Positions 22,062-33,870 are shown, counted from the stretch's first letter. The stretch: 64,000 bases of DNA from Periplaneta americana (GCF_040183065.1 NC_091125.1:111934121-111998120), one strand, 5' to 3'. The notes: a model not told the origin generated them from the letters alone. Made by a program: numbers and translations.

Positions 22062-22113
22062 TGGTTGAGTGGAAGAGAAGGCCTTACGGCCTTAACTCTG
22101 CCAGCTAAAATAA

Positions 22114-22166
<53 letters not shown>
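22062..22166 (+). mobile_element. LINE 3' tail (GGCCTTA..AAGG type) with (ATT)n
   Basis: GGTTGAGTGGAAGAGAAGGC, CTTACGGCCTTAACTCTGCC and (ATT)n. Related tails are at 37501-37617 (plus), 35506-35560 (minus) and 44969-45060 (minus). Only the 3' end was inserted. Confidence 0.75.
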
Positions 22167-22168
<2 letters not shown>

Positions 22169-22179
22169 TCGCAGCTATA

Positions 22180-22577
22180 CTGTATTTTATTTCATGGAGT
22201 GCAGTTTCATAAAAAGGACTTTGCTGACAGACCTTCTACCTACCCCCTACTAATTGGTTGTCATAAATAAATGTCTTCCTTACTGTGAAGGAAATCTTGT
22301 CTTCTCCTGTCAGTAACCAATCACAACCCTCGACCAGAAGAATTTACAGACTCCCGTCAAATCCACGTGGAGGCAGAGTTGCGGCATCTTTTCCGAATTC
22401 CAAGAATCCCGTCAGTCTACTGTTTCATTTCGAGGGTCACCAGGATTGTGGCAACTGTGCAATGTTGGGACGAGGGGACAGGATGGAATTGTCAGAGGTG
22501 TTTGTGTAGGAAGTCATAAATCTGTAAGTGGGTGTTTAAAAGAGCCACCAAACTGTACTCCTTGAAATAAAATGGAG
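22180..22577. mobile_element. Tc1/mariner-type MITE, 398 bp, TA target site
   Basis: Inverted ends CTGTATTTTATTTCATGGAG and (reverse complement of the right end) CTCCATTTTATTTCAAGGAG, continuing TGCAGTTT/TACAGTTT, are flanked by TA at 22178-22179 and 22578-22579. The interior holds a 74-codon open stretch (22285-22509) that resembles no transposase. Confidence 0.85.
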
Positions 22578-22779
22578 TATACTCTCCAATCTGGAAGCCG
22601 TCTCCTCTATCCGTAACCTGAGAACGCGCCGTGCCATGGTGTTAGGGACGTACAACATATGGGGCGTGTAAACCTATTTACTTATATTCAATAATGTTTT
22701 ACATTGGCAATATAGTTTCTAGTGTGTTGAAATTCCGATATTGTGCTACGTATCATTGAAACGAGTATAAGCCGTCTAC

Positions 22780-22860
22780 GTAACCGAAGTCTGCGAGTGA
22801 TTCGGGCGACAGCCAGGTTGCCGCGTTGCTGTTTCTGTATAATCTACTCACCCAGAAGTA
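22780..22860 (+). repeat. Dispersed repeat, one of three copies
   Basis: AAGTCTGCGAGTGATTCGGG, CGACAGCCAGGTTGCCGC and TATAATCTACTCACCCAG match 34190-34290 and the minus strand of 21000-21100. Confidence 0.55.
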
Positions 22861-22973
22861 ATATAATTTCCGTACAGCTGGGAGATAGCACAGAAACTAA
22901 ACTAAACAGATCTCTGCGTGCAAATCAAGCTCTCAGGTATAACTCCCTATAAAGTTGATTTGAATAATTTTTA

Positions 22974-23128
22974 GGGAAAAATTGTTCCGGGGCCGGGTAT
23001 CGAACCCGGGACCTTTGATTAAACGTACCAAGGCTCTACCAACTGAGCTACCCGGGAACTCTACTCTTGGTACGTTTAACCAAAGATCCCGGGTTCGATA
23101 CCCTGCCCCGGAACAATTTTTCCCTCAA
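22974..23128. repeat. Palindrome of tRNA-like half-units
   Basis: Arms 22974-23034 and 23067-23128 are inverted copies, over 90 percent identical. Each arm is the 3' half of a tRNA-like sequence: GGTACGTTTAA..CAAAG, CCCGGGTTCGATACCC and CCCCGGAACAATTTTT. The 32-base centre completes one full tRNA-like reading on the minus strand (A-box TAGCTCAGTTGG, B-box GGTTCGATACC). The anticodon arm is abnormal, so it is not a functional tRNA. Confidence 0.8.
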
Positions 23129-23299
23129 AATTATTCAGATCTCTGCGTATTTTGTTGGTAATCGAATCTGGAACCTTTGCACTTGTAGATGTATGCATTA
23201 GTACTATTTTATAGCAACATCAGGCATTATTAATATTTTTAAACCCGACGGATTCACGCTGTTATGTATATTTGAACACGACATGTGCTCATTGTTGCC

Positions 23300-23530
23300 T
23301 TATAGCTGAACACGTCGTGTTCCCCGGCCGAGGCCGCAGGCGTTCTCTAGATCTGCGGGCTCCATGGAGACCCGGTTGCTTAGAGCCCGCCAGGTCTCGC
23401 GGGTTCCTGCTAGCAGCATGGGGATGATTTACCGCTCCGTAGTAATGTCTCCCTCGAGGGGATGAACGCCATTTCTCTAATTGAAACTGACTGGAAGCAG
23501 GGCTGCCCAATAGTCCATGTATTGCTTTAT
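23300..23530. other. GC- and CpG-rich island, function unknown
   Basis: This roughly 230-bp stretch is much richer in G, C and CpG than the rest of the window (for example CCCCGGCCGAGGCCGC, GTCTCGCGGG). The minus strand is open for 73 codons (23289-23510) with an Arg/Pro-rich, low-complexity product of no known family. It could be a promoter or 5' exon of a host gene, or part of an unrecognised repeat. Confidence 0.4.
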
Positions 23531-24664
23531 CAGGGGTGGGGGAGATTGCCTTTTGCAGCCCTATTAGCTTTCCTTTTATGTGCTCAGGGAATTAATGTTG
23601 GCTGATTAATTTGTCTCTTGACTATCTCACGAGAAATGTTTGTCTCAGAGAATCAGACATGGAACTTACTTTACACAGGTTGCGCTTTCTTTCATGTTAA
23701 AGGCTGATAGATTGATTTAAGAGAAGAATGTTGAGACATAGTAACGCCCATGTTTTGAATCAACGTGCACATTTTATTGTCTATAGTAATGTGACAAAGG
23801 TCTGAGATTTTCCGATTTATTTGAGAAATCTCAGACCTCGAGTGATATTTATAAGAACTATTTCATAAATAAAATAAAAATGCAAATAATATATCCCTAA
23901 AATTCGCTCACGAAATGTTAATAATTGTATATTTATGAATACTTAACCTATTCAGACATTGTGAAGTCGAAATAGATGAATAACGATTACTGCAGTAAAG
24001 AAATTGAATGTTATTCAGTAATGCCAATTGAGAAAAGCGAAATACAGGTTTAAATATGTTACTTACATGTACTGCGCTTTTCTCTTGTTACTATAACAGA
24101 AACACGTTTTCATTATCTGCTGAAATCATAATTTGATTTAAACATTTTATAGTATAATTATAAATAACCTGATTAATACACTAATTAAATGAACAATTGT
24201 TATGCAGAAGTGTCATTTTCGTTAGATGTAATGGACATGGAATTAGAAGATGAAGAGGTAGGCCTAGATGTGGAAGTAGGATTTTTTAATACAATGGATT
24301 CATGCTCATCCATTTACTTGGAAACAGTTGGCGACACTGACTAAACAAAAGAACGACCATACGAAAAATTGATAGTGATAAATAGAGCTGCAGAAATTAT
24401 CGCGATGTATGACTGTGATTGGTTGGAATTCAAAATTTCATTACACTTCATTGGCCGAAAACGGAATGACATCATACAAACGAAATAGTCAGTGTAATTT
24501 TTCTCAATACTTGAAGGGCCGCCTAATGTGGTGAGTACATTAATCCCCAAGCAACTGGACGCGAGATGTCTCAAGATACCTCTTTATGACCATTCTTTGT
24601 AAGTTGTTGGAATAATCGGACTTACAATCAATATATAATTTGAAATGTGTATAGTAAGCTTATA
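23531..24664. other. No gene established; one small acidic open frame
   Basis: An ATG-initiated frame 24189-24344 (plus, 51 residues, MNNCYAEVSFSLDVMDMELE...) is rich in Asp and Glu and directly preceded by an in-frame stop. It has no recognisable domain and may be chance. 23800-23840 has a hairpin AGGTCTGAGATTT..AAATCTCAGACCT. Confidence 0.35.
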
Positions 24665-25634
24665 CAGGGACATCATTTTATTTTACTTGCATTTTAATTG
24701 TACCTGCATTTCTGAATGTACTTCATTCCCACCCGTTCACTAATGTCCTTGCTCCCGTCAGACACACAAACTTACGGCTGCTGTTGCATTCGAAGTCTTC
24801 AAGCAGTGAAGTAAACACTGCAGTGTGTTTCAGAAATATGGTTGCGTTTTCTATAGAAGAAAGAACCTATATTAATAATATCGTACTAAAAAATTATATT
24901 CAAGAAACGAAAAATTCAATTTCAGAGAATATGCTTCAAAATGTTTTTAATAATATGCGTAAAGAATTGAAGCCTGCATTGTAATGAACGGCAACCATTT
25001 TCAGCAACTTGTTTAAAAATTCAGATTAGCTTATTTTGAATTGAGGTGGCTAGAAGCAAAGGAATGCTAGTGACATTTGTAATAACATGAGTTAAGTGCA
25101 TCCAGTGTAATCTAAAGTATCTAAAATTTTAGTGGCAAAGGGATATTTTAATCGCATCACATATTAAAACTTAAATAAAAATTTCACCGATTTTACGAAA
25201 GCTTAAATATTTAAACCCCATTTTCTCAAAAGAAACTTAAGTGCACTTACAGCCCTTTACTTATGACCCCCTCAATTTAAGTGCACTCTCTATATTGTAT
25301 GTTAACATCAATAATTAATATGCTAAATAAAGTAGACATTACATAACGAACATAGCCACCTGAAAAGTTGAGTTTTTGAAAAAAAAAATGTTACTACTCT
25401 GCTGTACTTTGATAAATTCCGTAAAAGTGGTGGTCAAACTGAAAATTGTAATATCGTATTTCCCTACAACATAAATGGATACACTACTTTTCTCTCCTCC
25501 TATACCTAGTAAAATGATTTGTTTACATATTGCACTAGTAACATCAAACTCCTGTAATGGAAGGGGGCAACAGTGTTTCCGAGTATAGCCAGGTTAATGT
25601 TAAAAATGTTGGTAAAAATAAAGTGATGTCCCTG
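24665..25634 (+). mobile_element. Tc1/mariner-type deletion derivative, copy 1 (970 bp)
   Basis: Ends CAGGGACATCATTTTATTTT (left) and GGTAAAAATAAAGTGATGTC..CCTG (right) are inverted repeats flanked by TA dinucleotides. The interior is shared with 31722-32820, including the end block GGAAGGGGG..A.C..GTGTTTCCG..TATAGCCAGGTTAAT. It retains the first and last bits of a transposase gene. Confidence 0.88.
24838..25014 (+). pseudogene. Mariner/IS630-type transposase, N- and C-terminal pieces fused
   Basis: ATG at 24838 begins MVAFSIEERTYINNIVL, resembling the start of the insect helix-turn-helix (DUF4817) transposase type (an F-S-x-E-x-R/K start). Soon after, the frame reads LQNVFNNMRK and, with a one-base shift, a terminal segment ...IEACIVMNGNHFQQLV and stop, the usual C-terminus of these proteins. 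The entire catalytic core is deleted. The copy at 32.35 kb has the same C-terminal piece (KRTEACIEINGHHFQKCV). Confidence 0.65.
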
Positions 25635-26695
25635 TATAAATGTGCATTCCATGAGACAAGAAGATAAAACAGTTCAAATAATATAATATTTTCCACTTAA
25701 ATATCCATATCTTTTTCGTCCTAGATTAAATTCTAGAGCTGAATTTTTCGAACAATTTTTGTTAGCTCGTGTCACTTAACAAAACAGAAGCATTGTTAAG
25801 ATATACCTTCACGTTTCTAAGGAAATATTATTATTATGATGATGATTATTATTATTATTATTATTAGTGTTATTATTATTAATCTTTCTGTTTTTCAATC
25901 ATGAGTACTTGGCTTGTAGGCCTCTACGCCATTTACTACAAGTCGAAGGTGCATGTACTTGTAGATTCTTTGCCGCAGAGCGTTGTCCTGGGTGCACCAT
26001 GAGGGGTGATCTACAGCGCACCAGTGCAAGTGTGATGATTGTAATGATTAATGGAGCAAAGGTAGATTGCTGATAAGGGAAACGGAAGTACCCCGCAAAA
26101 ACTTATGACCTAACACCGCCATTGTCCACCATTCAAGGCTTCAAAAGGTCAGCTTTCCTAATGAAAAATTCGACATGTACGGAAAAGTAAGTAACTCTCT
26201 TAGAATACAGTAATAAATGAAGTTGTAGGTACAATTAATTAGAATATTTAATTATTGTTTATACTCAGTGAGTAAAAGTTTCATTGTATCGCTGGTATGT
26301 TGTAAGGCGGTTGTGAACATGTCCACTCCGACCCCTGCGTTGTAACGGGGCTTTATAAAAGTATATCCTTAATTTTAAGGACTGTACGTTATTAATGACA
26401 AGCTCGTTATTCTGAAGAATAATTGTGTTTATGATGAGAATTACAATTACAAATATGTGCAGGAATTAACATTCAGCGTACGTCATCTTGTGCAATAAAA
26501 GCTTGTTTTACAAGTTACCACTTCATTTTAATGGCTATAAATTGTCCGCGACATTATTTTACACAATGCAAACGGAAGAGAATCAGACTTGAGACAAGCG
26601 AAATGAGATTCTTAGAGCGATAACTACATACGAAATGATAAAAGAAAACGTCAAGCTGCGGCATTAGAGAAGAACTACGGAGAAGTGTGTAGCTC
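25635..26695. other. No gene seen; ATT-rich tract
   Basis: Imperfect (ATT)n at about 25828-25882. Remaining sequence shows nothing I can assign. Confidence 0.45.
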
Positions 26696-26708
26696 AAAAT
26701 AGTTCGGT

Positions 26709-26964
26709 ACATCCACGCCTGTGGAGTAACGGTTAGCACGTCTAGCCGCGAAACCAGGTGGCCCGGGTTCGATTCCCGGTCGGTACAAGTTACCTGGTTG
26801 AGGTTTTTTCCGGGGTTTTCCCTCAACCCAATATGAGCAAATGCTGGGTAACTTTCGGTGTTGGACCCCGGACTCATTTCACCGGCATTATCACCTTCAT
26901 CTCATTCAGACGCTAAATAACCAAAGCTGTTGACAAAGCGTCGTAAAATAACCTAATAAAATAA
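26709..26964 (+). repeat. tRNA-derived SINE with 13-bp target-site duplication
   Basis: The direct repeat AAAATAGTTCGGT at 26696-26708 and 26965-26977 flanks the element exactly. The head has GTAACGGTTAGCACG and GGCCCGGGTTCGATTCCCGG (B-box); the body has TGGTTGAGGTTTTTTCCGGG, GCAAATGCTGGGTAACTTTC and TTCATCTCATTCAGACGC; the tail is ACAAAGCGTCGTAAAATAAC then A-rich. The best-preserved SINE in the window; related to 11455-11680. Confidence 0.92.
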
Positions 26965-27216
26965 AAAATAGTTCGGTGCTATGAAAATGAAATATACTAT
27001 CTCATTATGTTTTAAACATATCACGACTAAATTTATTAGGGTACGAATGATATTTAAGTTTATATACTATCAAAACACAAGGCAAGGCTTTCTAACAGTT
27101 TTGCGTTTGAAAAGTAGGATTTTTCTGAACGCAATAATATAAAGTAACTTCAGCGCATATTTCATGCCCATATCTGTTATATTATACCACTTGTCGTAAT
27201 AGAAACAATTATATTA

Positions 27217-27885
27217 AAGTAGAACCTCTATTATCCGTGTTAATGAAGGGGATGGACTGAACGGTAAATCGAAAAAATCGGATAATCCGTACCATGAAAG
27301 ATTTTTTAATTTCCTCCATGGTCTTGTATTTAACTCGCTGGATAGTGGATCACAAGTTCACTAATTTAAGTCTGGTTGTAAACGACGGGTTGTAAGGGGC
27401 AACGAACCCCTTTGTAATGACTGCTTCAGGAAAGATAGGAATAAAGGAGGTCTCATGTTGTAGATTTACATACTTTTTTACGCTTTATCCTTGTTTTTTC
27501 TTTATTAAATCTCGAAGTTGTAACTGCAATCTCGTAATCTGATGCGAGAATGTGAGCCACACTTTCTCTTTCTCAAACCATTCAATTGTTTCCATTTTGT
27601 TTATACTTAGCATAACACGTTTTCTGTTAACACCCGTGGAAGACATTTTATATATAAGTTATATTTTAGCATGGCAATTCGAACGGTAGGCAATGCTGTG
27701 TAACGATAAAGGCTTGTAGTAACACACTCAAGCAAAAACATATGTAGAACTTACTAATACGAAGTGCAAAACAGTACTTCATATAGGTTATTTATTTCTG
27801 AAGAAGAAGAAAAAAAGCGAGAAATAGACAGTCGGATAATCCGCCAATCGTTTAATAGGGTGACGGATATTCGGGGGTTCTACTG
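27217..27885. mobile_element. pogo/Tigger-like MITE, 669 bp
   Basis: Inverted ends (A)AGTAGAACCTCTATTATCCG and, from the right, CAGTAGAACCCCCGAATATCC carry the pogo-type TIR. TA flanks at 27215-27216 and 27886-27887. A further ATCGGATAATCCG copy lies inside each end (27276 and 27832 regions). No transposase frame. Confidence 0.85.
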
Positions 27886-27887
27886 TA

Positions 27888-28774
27888 CTATTAAAATTAA
27901 AAATTGATCCAAGGCCTACTAAACTTATGATGTGCAGATCAAGAGGCGAGTCCTGGCATATGAACTACGCGAGAGGGGAAAGGATGGCACAAAAGCCTTT
28001 CTATATAGATATCTTACCCGTGTACTTTTTTCAATGGGGGAAGGTTGGACATGATTTAAGATATCCGTCTCAGAATGAGTTTCATTATGTAGATACTATA
28101 AAAGTAGGGAACAAGACAAACTGACTATGATACAGTATCTGTTTTATTATTATTAGGCCTATGAATTATAATTGCTTACATGAAGTGCAAATTTTAGTAA
28201 AATATCAAATATATTTTGGTCGGTTATTTTATAGCAATTGATAACGATGTCATTGATTCTCGATTTATTTCAGCTTAACTGATACCAATTCACATTTTAT
28301 GCACCTCGTGTTGTTACTTCGGAGGGTACATCCGTACACATTTACTGTTGGCAAGCAAGACTATGAACTGACATGAACCCATTCTTCTCCAACAGAAGTC
28401 TCTCCAGTCACTATCGAGAAATCATTTGTTACCCAGAGCTAAGAACAGAATAACGGTGGACCTAGATTTATTTGAATGTACACTGAAAGTTCACAGATAT
28501 CTGACCCTACTAATCGATAGTGATAGATAATTCGTTGGTATAAGTGTGGCTTCTTTAGTTATTACTTGTATGAGTAGATGGCGAAGGTAATAGTCAATGT
28601 TACCAATCGTACATAAATATACCGCATTATAGAATTAAATTTTTTATACCACTCTACTGATTATAAAACAACAATGGGTTTAGCTGGAAACCGCTGATCT
28701 TGTCAATTATGATAATAATTTATGCTTAATCTACATAATCATTTTCCCCGGCACTTTTTAAACCGCATCAGTAA
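27888..28774. other. No gene seen
   Basis: No motif recognised. The short open frame at 27927-28124 has no family resemblance. Confidence 0.4.
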
Positions 28775-28890
28775 TGGTGCCATCTATTGAGAACTAGCGG
28801 TACTCTTTCAAAGTTGGTCAATTTTTTATATCTTTGGTTCTGACTTACCCCGTTGATAAAAAGTTCGCATATATGAGCATAAATAAAATC
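28775..28890 (+). repeat. Dispersed repeat, shared with 37895-38060
   Basis: TATATCTTTGGTTCTGACTTA, preceded by CTACTGA-like and CGGTA motifs and followed by AAAAGTTC, matches the minus strand of 37895-38060. Class unknown. 28891-29295 shows nothing further. Confidence 0.6.
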
Positions 28891-29295
28891 GTAGGTCAGA
28901 TACTGTATTTTTGAACGTCGGTGTACTATAGACTACATCAGTTTATTGGACTATTACCTTTACTTAGGAATTATTAAATCCGATACCAAATCAGTATTAG
29001 AAGAATGTAAACAAAATCTAGGACATAAAAATTGCCTTTATTAATATCTATCCTTGAGCAAGGGAACCTCTCACATGCAGAAAATCTGCTAAATGGGGGT
29101 AATGGATTTATCTGCTCATTCGATGGAAGTTGCATATAGGATTTAAAAAAATATTCAGTATGTTCAGTGTTATACAGTCAGAGCACACAACATTGTGCAA
29201 TTGACAACGTCAGTAATAAAAGGTAAACAACAAAATAAAATTAATTGAAAAACTCTCAACAACGTTGACATTAAAAAAACTCATTAATTTCATAA

Positions 29296-29805
29296 AATGG
29301 TTTGTTGATTAACCAACCAGAGACAAGTCTGTTAAAAAACTTCCTTTCCAGATTAAAACGATATCTCGGAAATTTATTTGCTATTTATAAAGACATAATA
29401 AAATAATTATTCATTGTTTTAGTTAGCCTACACTTTGGTATGTCAAAAAGGTCAGGGTTTCTGGTGTTGTATATATGAACATCATTCCTATGTATCAACA
29501 TATGTGAATTTTATTTGACGAAATTTAGGGCTTGATAAATATACAGTGATGTTACAGTCATAATTTTTTCATTCACAAATAACGGTCTGCAGTGTGCCTC
29601 CATTGATGAATTAGTTATAATTCTAATAGCCTTTTTTGTAACATAAATCCTTATTAGTATGAGAACTATTACCACATGAAAGTAGTCCATAAGAAAGTAT
29701 ACTATGAAAATAAGAAAAATATACAACTCTAATGTAATTCTTCGGAACATACATATGCCGGAACTAAAATCGCATACCTTGGGTCGAGAGGGAAGTAACT
29801 GCATT
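29296..29805 (-). mobile_element. Non-LTR retrotransposon 3' fragment (Jockey/CR1-like)
   Basis: Minus-strand frame 29804-29511 ends with KKAIRIITNSSMEAHCRPLF then TVTSLYIYQALNFVK, the post-palm region of Jockey/CR1-type reverse transcriptases. Beyond a stop it continues NDVHIYNTRNPDLFDIPKCR, the H-x-YNTR motif that closes such proteins. The upstream palm with the catalytic box is absent. Confidence 0.75.
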
Positions 29806-29856
29806 CAGATTCTAGGAATTAGCTTTTAAACATATTTCTAGGTTCTGGTTATGATT

Positions 29857-29913
<57 letters not shown>
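29857..29913. repeat. (ATC)n microsatellite
   Basis: About 19 ATC units, followed by a short GACGACGA stretch. Confidence 0.95.
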
Positions 29914-30949
29914 GACGGACGACGACGATAGCGACGCTGTGGAGAAGAGAAACACCTTCCTGATGGGAACCCATTTCTATTAATTGTTGGAATTGAAATG
30001 ATGTATTGTATAATTATGGTGAAGAAAATTTAGGACCACATATGACTTTATCTTCAGCATAATGTGTATTGTCTTCTTCGTGTACTAAAATCATTCTGCT
30101 AATGGTGCACCTCTAGAAAAACTAGTGGTTAGTATAGAGATACGTACCACAAAATCTATGCACAGTGTGCGCAATCCCAAACCATTATTAAAAATTGACA
30201 AAGATTTTACCTACTGTAATCAAAATAAATAGTAAGTACGACTCACATAGCAGAAAATTGTAAGAACGCCAAGTACGAACTAGTGCTGACCTCGAACGGC
30301 TGTCTCACGTACTACTTGCAAGGTTGACCACAAAAGAGTGGGGAGGCGAGTGGAACATAGAGGGGCTACGCCCCATCGTCTGACAGAGATTAATATTACT
30401 AAAATAATAGTAGCTATTGAACTCCCGACGCCCTCAGGCTACTCAACTTCCTACTTTCGAGTCACATGTAAACCCCACCTCGTTTGATGAGGAAAGGTGT
30501 GTCCGCAGAGTATCTACAAGGTGTCCAAATATTCAATATCTGCGCATCTAACATGCTACTTTTTATATGACAAGTATTCTAATCATTCACGATTTATCTC
30601 GTTGCTTAAGTTCTGTTGTATCTTTAAATCTATGAGGCAGAGTAACTGATCAGTAAATATTAAATGGCTGTAATTAAACTGTGCCTACTTAAACAGCACC
30701 GAACGGAAAACTATAGATTGGTAGGAAGTGCAACTTAATGTGTTCTTTTGGAGAGCATGAGGAAGAGGAATGATTAACAAACAGTTGAATTAAAAACGTT
30801 TAAAAATCGACAGGTGCACAGCTTTATCTACTACGATGCACATCTTTACTTAGAACTGCGTGTGATTGCTATCACCTGTCGACAGGTGCATAGCTTTACT
30901 ATCTGTACGTAAAACTATGTAGTATATGGGTGCGGAGAACAATGGTAAT
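29914..30949. other. No gene seen; short duplication and palindrome
   Basis: CGACAGGTGCA.AGCTTTA occurs at 30808 and 30884; between them is the perfect 16-bp palindrome CACCTGTCGACAGGTG (30871-30891 region). No coding motif. Confidence 0.4.
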
Positions 30950-31100
30950 AAAGGCGAATAAGGGTAATATAAGAAGAACAAGGAGAATGCAAGGATAAAA
31001 AGGGAAATACTAGAAAAACAAGGGAATAAACCTACTAGGAGAACAAGGAGAATGCAAGGAGAACACGGGGAAAACAAGGAGAACAAGGGGAACTCTGCCA
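30950..31100 (+). repeat. Purine-rich degenerate minisatellite
   Basis: Imperfect repeats of AACAAGGAGAATGCAAGGAG and shorter AACAAGGGGAA units; the plus strand is almost entirely purine. The hydrophobic 89-codon minus-strand frame over it follows from the repeat. Confidence 0.75.
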
Positions 31101-31370
31101 ATGACATCAATTGATACATTTTGAAGATAAATTCTTTAGAATTAAGAACCAGTTTTTATGTAATTTTTGTGATTTTATTAAAAAGCTCACTCTCTACTAT
31201 CTCTCAAGCTTGTACACATTTGTGCGAGTATTTATTTAGGAGATAAATGTGATTCGATCTCTTTTCACTTTCTATTTTTAATTGTTATTATGATCTGTTG
31301 TTTAAGTAGTAGTATTATAGAAATCGTCGACAGTAAAAATTATTTTTGTAGATCATGTAAGAATTTATGA

Positions 31371-31372
<2 letters not shown>

Positions 31373-31420
<48 letters not shown>

Positions 31421-31422
31421 TA
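31373..31422. repeat. (ATT)n microsatellite
   Basis: About 15 ATT units followed by ACTATT variants. Confidence 0.95.
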
Positions 31423-31721
31423 CTATTACTTTTACATTCGATTTGGATAACTTAAAAGAGAACCTTCTACAACGTCCGGTCAAAATCCTTGAAAATTTTC
31501 ACTAGTAAATATTGTCAAAGAAAAGTGACCTATACAAATCTAGCTAAGATAATATTGTAAGACATAAAATTGTGTTTGAAATAATGTTCTAGCCTAAATG
31601 TTATGTTTCACTGGTACTTGAATAACGTCTCTTCTTGTTGCTAACTAAGTCACACCTCACGCTATGGAAAAGCAGGACTGATATAACATGTAACTTTTAA
31701 ACCACAATTTGAATTATTATA

Positions 31722-32820
31722 CAGGGACTTCATTATATTTTTACTTACATTTTTATTGTACCTGAGTTTTTGAATGTACTTCACTCCCACCCCTTCTACT
31801 AGTAAACTTCCAACCGTTCTCCACACAGAACCAAGGCCGCGTATACAGTACTGAGTGAGTATAGTACGTTCCAGAAATATATTCGCGTTTTTCAGTGACG
31901 ATAGAGCTTTCAATATTGAATGATATTTTCGCACAGGTACTGTCGTCCGTTTGCCTACGTTGCATCCCGGTTTCCCCCACCTGCTTCTGTTCGCCCCTCT
32001 GTAAAGTCTAGTAGCTGGGCTGTCTTAGCTCCTTTCTGAAAACATTCATTTCTGTTAGGAATTGGACGTCTACGTAATATTATACAACTGTTTAAAATAA
32101 CTTAAATAAAAGGGCCTCGTTAAGTAATTAACTGTCACGTGATTTCCCCCCTTTCTACGATCCTGCGGCATAACCACTTGGACGGACAATAGATAGCATA
32201 TCTGAGTAATTTTATCTGTGCGGGTCGGGCAGAAGTGAAGATTGAATTTACAGTACCTAAGGTACTCTTTTATAGAGTAGGTACAGAATTATTTCAACAT
32301 GAGTTACTAGTACGAAGGACGAAACTGGCAATTAGATGCAATAGACTATAGTGCGATAACATGCACAAAAGAACTGAAGCCTGTATCGAAATAAACGGCC
32401 ACCATTTTCAAAAATGTGTTTAAATATCCATATTATGATTATTTTTCAATTTAACTTCATTCTCTATATTGTACGCTAATTTGCTGTAACACTACAATAT
32501 ACACTGCATAATGAATACGTCCGAATGGATAGCTCAATTCGTGAGTAAAAACACTTATTGTTAATACAGTACTGTATTTTGATTAAACAAAAACCTAATG
32601 AAAATTATCAAACTCAAAATTGCGATATTTCCTAGTTTACATAAATGAACTACTTTTCTTCCCTCCTATACGCAGTAAAGTGATTTGTATTTTACGCCAG
32701 TATCATCGAACTCCAGTCTTGGAAGGGGGAGCAAGCGGTGTTTCCGGTTATAGACCTTTAATCCGAAGATATAGCCAGGTTAATATTAAAAATGTTAGTA
32801 AAAATAAAATGATGTCCCTG
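31722..32820 (+). mobile_element. Tc1/mariner-type deletion derivative, copy 2 (1099 bp)
   Basis: Ends CAGGGACTTCATTATATTTT and TTAGTAAAAATAAAATGATG..CCTG, flanked by TA at 31720-31721 and 32821-32822. It is collinear at both ends with 24665-25634 but differs in the middle, so the two arose by independent internal deletions or rearrangements. Near 31880-31960 a scrap of transposase N-terminus (DRAFNIE, YFRTGTV) can be read; near 32350 the C-terminus. Confidence 0.85.
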
Positions 32821-32822
32821 TA

Positions 32823-33539
32823 TTAGCGTATACTATGAACTGTGTACTACGTTTTAGTTTAACTCATATAAGGAATACCCCAGCATATCTTCCAATATAG
32901 ATCCAGTATGATGTAGAAGGTCGAAGACAGAATGTTGACTAAAGGTCTCCTTGTTGATGAATTGTTTCAAGCACGTGTTCCAAGAGCGTGATAAAAAGGC
33001 TACTCAAATGCAGGTTTAAATCATCATTTTGTAGCTCCTTTTGTGGTATAAAATTGGAAACTTTATTTTGTATTTCAGTTTTCCTTTACAGTGGCTGCCC
33101 GTGTATAACTTTCCAGGAGAGGCCTTAAACTGAAAATGTCCGAAGTATTCTTATTGTTGCCATGTCTTAATTTGGTTTCAATTGGTGGCTGATATGCCAA
33201 CTAATTACAATATTTCGGTAAACTATTTTAACTTTCTACTTCTTGTACAAAAATATTGTTAACGGATGAAACAACATCACTTGAAACTAAATTGTAAGTA
33301 TGCTTGAAGTGGCACAAAGTTATCGTAACTAGTAAATTTCCTCAATTGAGTATATTATTAATAAAATTATAGTAGGCTTAGACTAAATAACAGCGTTTTA
33401 AAACAAATTTCTCATTTCAATTATTTAGGAAATATATGACTATGTTAAAACTATACATAATAAACACTCTCTATTTCAGACTATGTGGGACACGATACAA
33501 CGTACGGTACCTGAAAAAAAAAGTCGAGAAAAGAAACGC
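32823..33539. other. No gene seen
   Basis: AT-rich sequence with no recognised motif. Confidence 0.4.
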
Positions 33540-33870
33540 AAATTAAATTTCAAGGAAAAATGGCTGTGCCGATATTATTATATTGAAGTCAGAATTGGGT
33601 AATAAGAAAGAAACAGGTCTAAGTAGTATTCAGACAAGAGAAATTAAATTCCTGAGTAATGTTAAAGGGTGTGCTAAATTAGATCGAATTTGAAATACCA
33701 TAATAACAAAAAAAAGTTAATAAACGAAAAGAAAAAAAATTGAGTGAACATATTCAACATATGCAATATAATACGGTAGAATACTCGACAATTATGTTGT
33801 AATGCAGTCCAATAGAAGAAGAGATCTTGAAAGGCTGAGGAAACAATGGTGTATTCAACAGGAAAAGAAA
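33540..33870 (+). pseudogene. RTE-like LINE reverse transcriptase C-terminal relic
   Basis: With stops, the plus strand reads MAVPILLY, NWVIRKKETGLSSIQTREIK, FLSNVKGCAKLDRI, NTII and, further on, RRRDLERLRKQW. This is the conserved end of RTE-type ORF2 (LYG-x-E-x-W, R-x-E-M-x-FLR-x-V-x-GC..D, then G-R-x-x-x-GRPRKRW). Many substitutions and stops; no 3' tail identified. Confidence 0.7.

Larger units (their letters stand above)
21930..22680 (+). repeat. Dispersed repeat interrupted by a LINE tail and a MITE
   Basis: Pieces 21970-22060, 22167-22179 and 22578-22665 align in order with 60259-60440 (AACAAGCTGTTTTTTACGG, TTAGCCCTTCGCC, GGAGGACCACCCCTTATCGG, TATTCGCAGCTA, GGAAGCCGTCTCCTCTATCC). In the 60-kb copy they are contiguous; here a LINE tail (about 22062-22166) and a MITE (22180-22577) separate them. 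Confidence 0.75.

Noticed and set aside
30850..31119. Leu/Phe/Ser/Pro-rich 89-codon frame that looks like a membrane protein
   Set aside because: Complement of a purine-rich minisatellite; no independent coding evidence.
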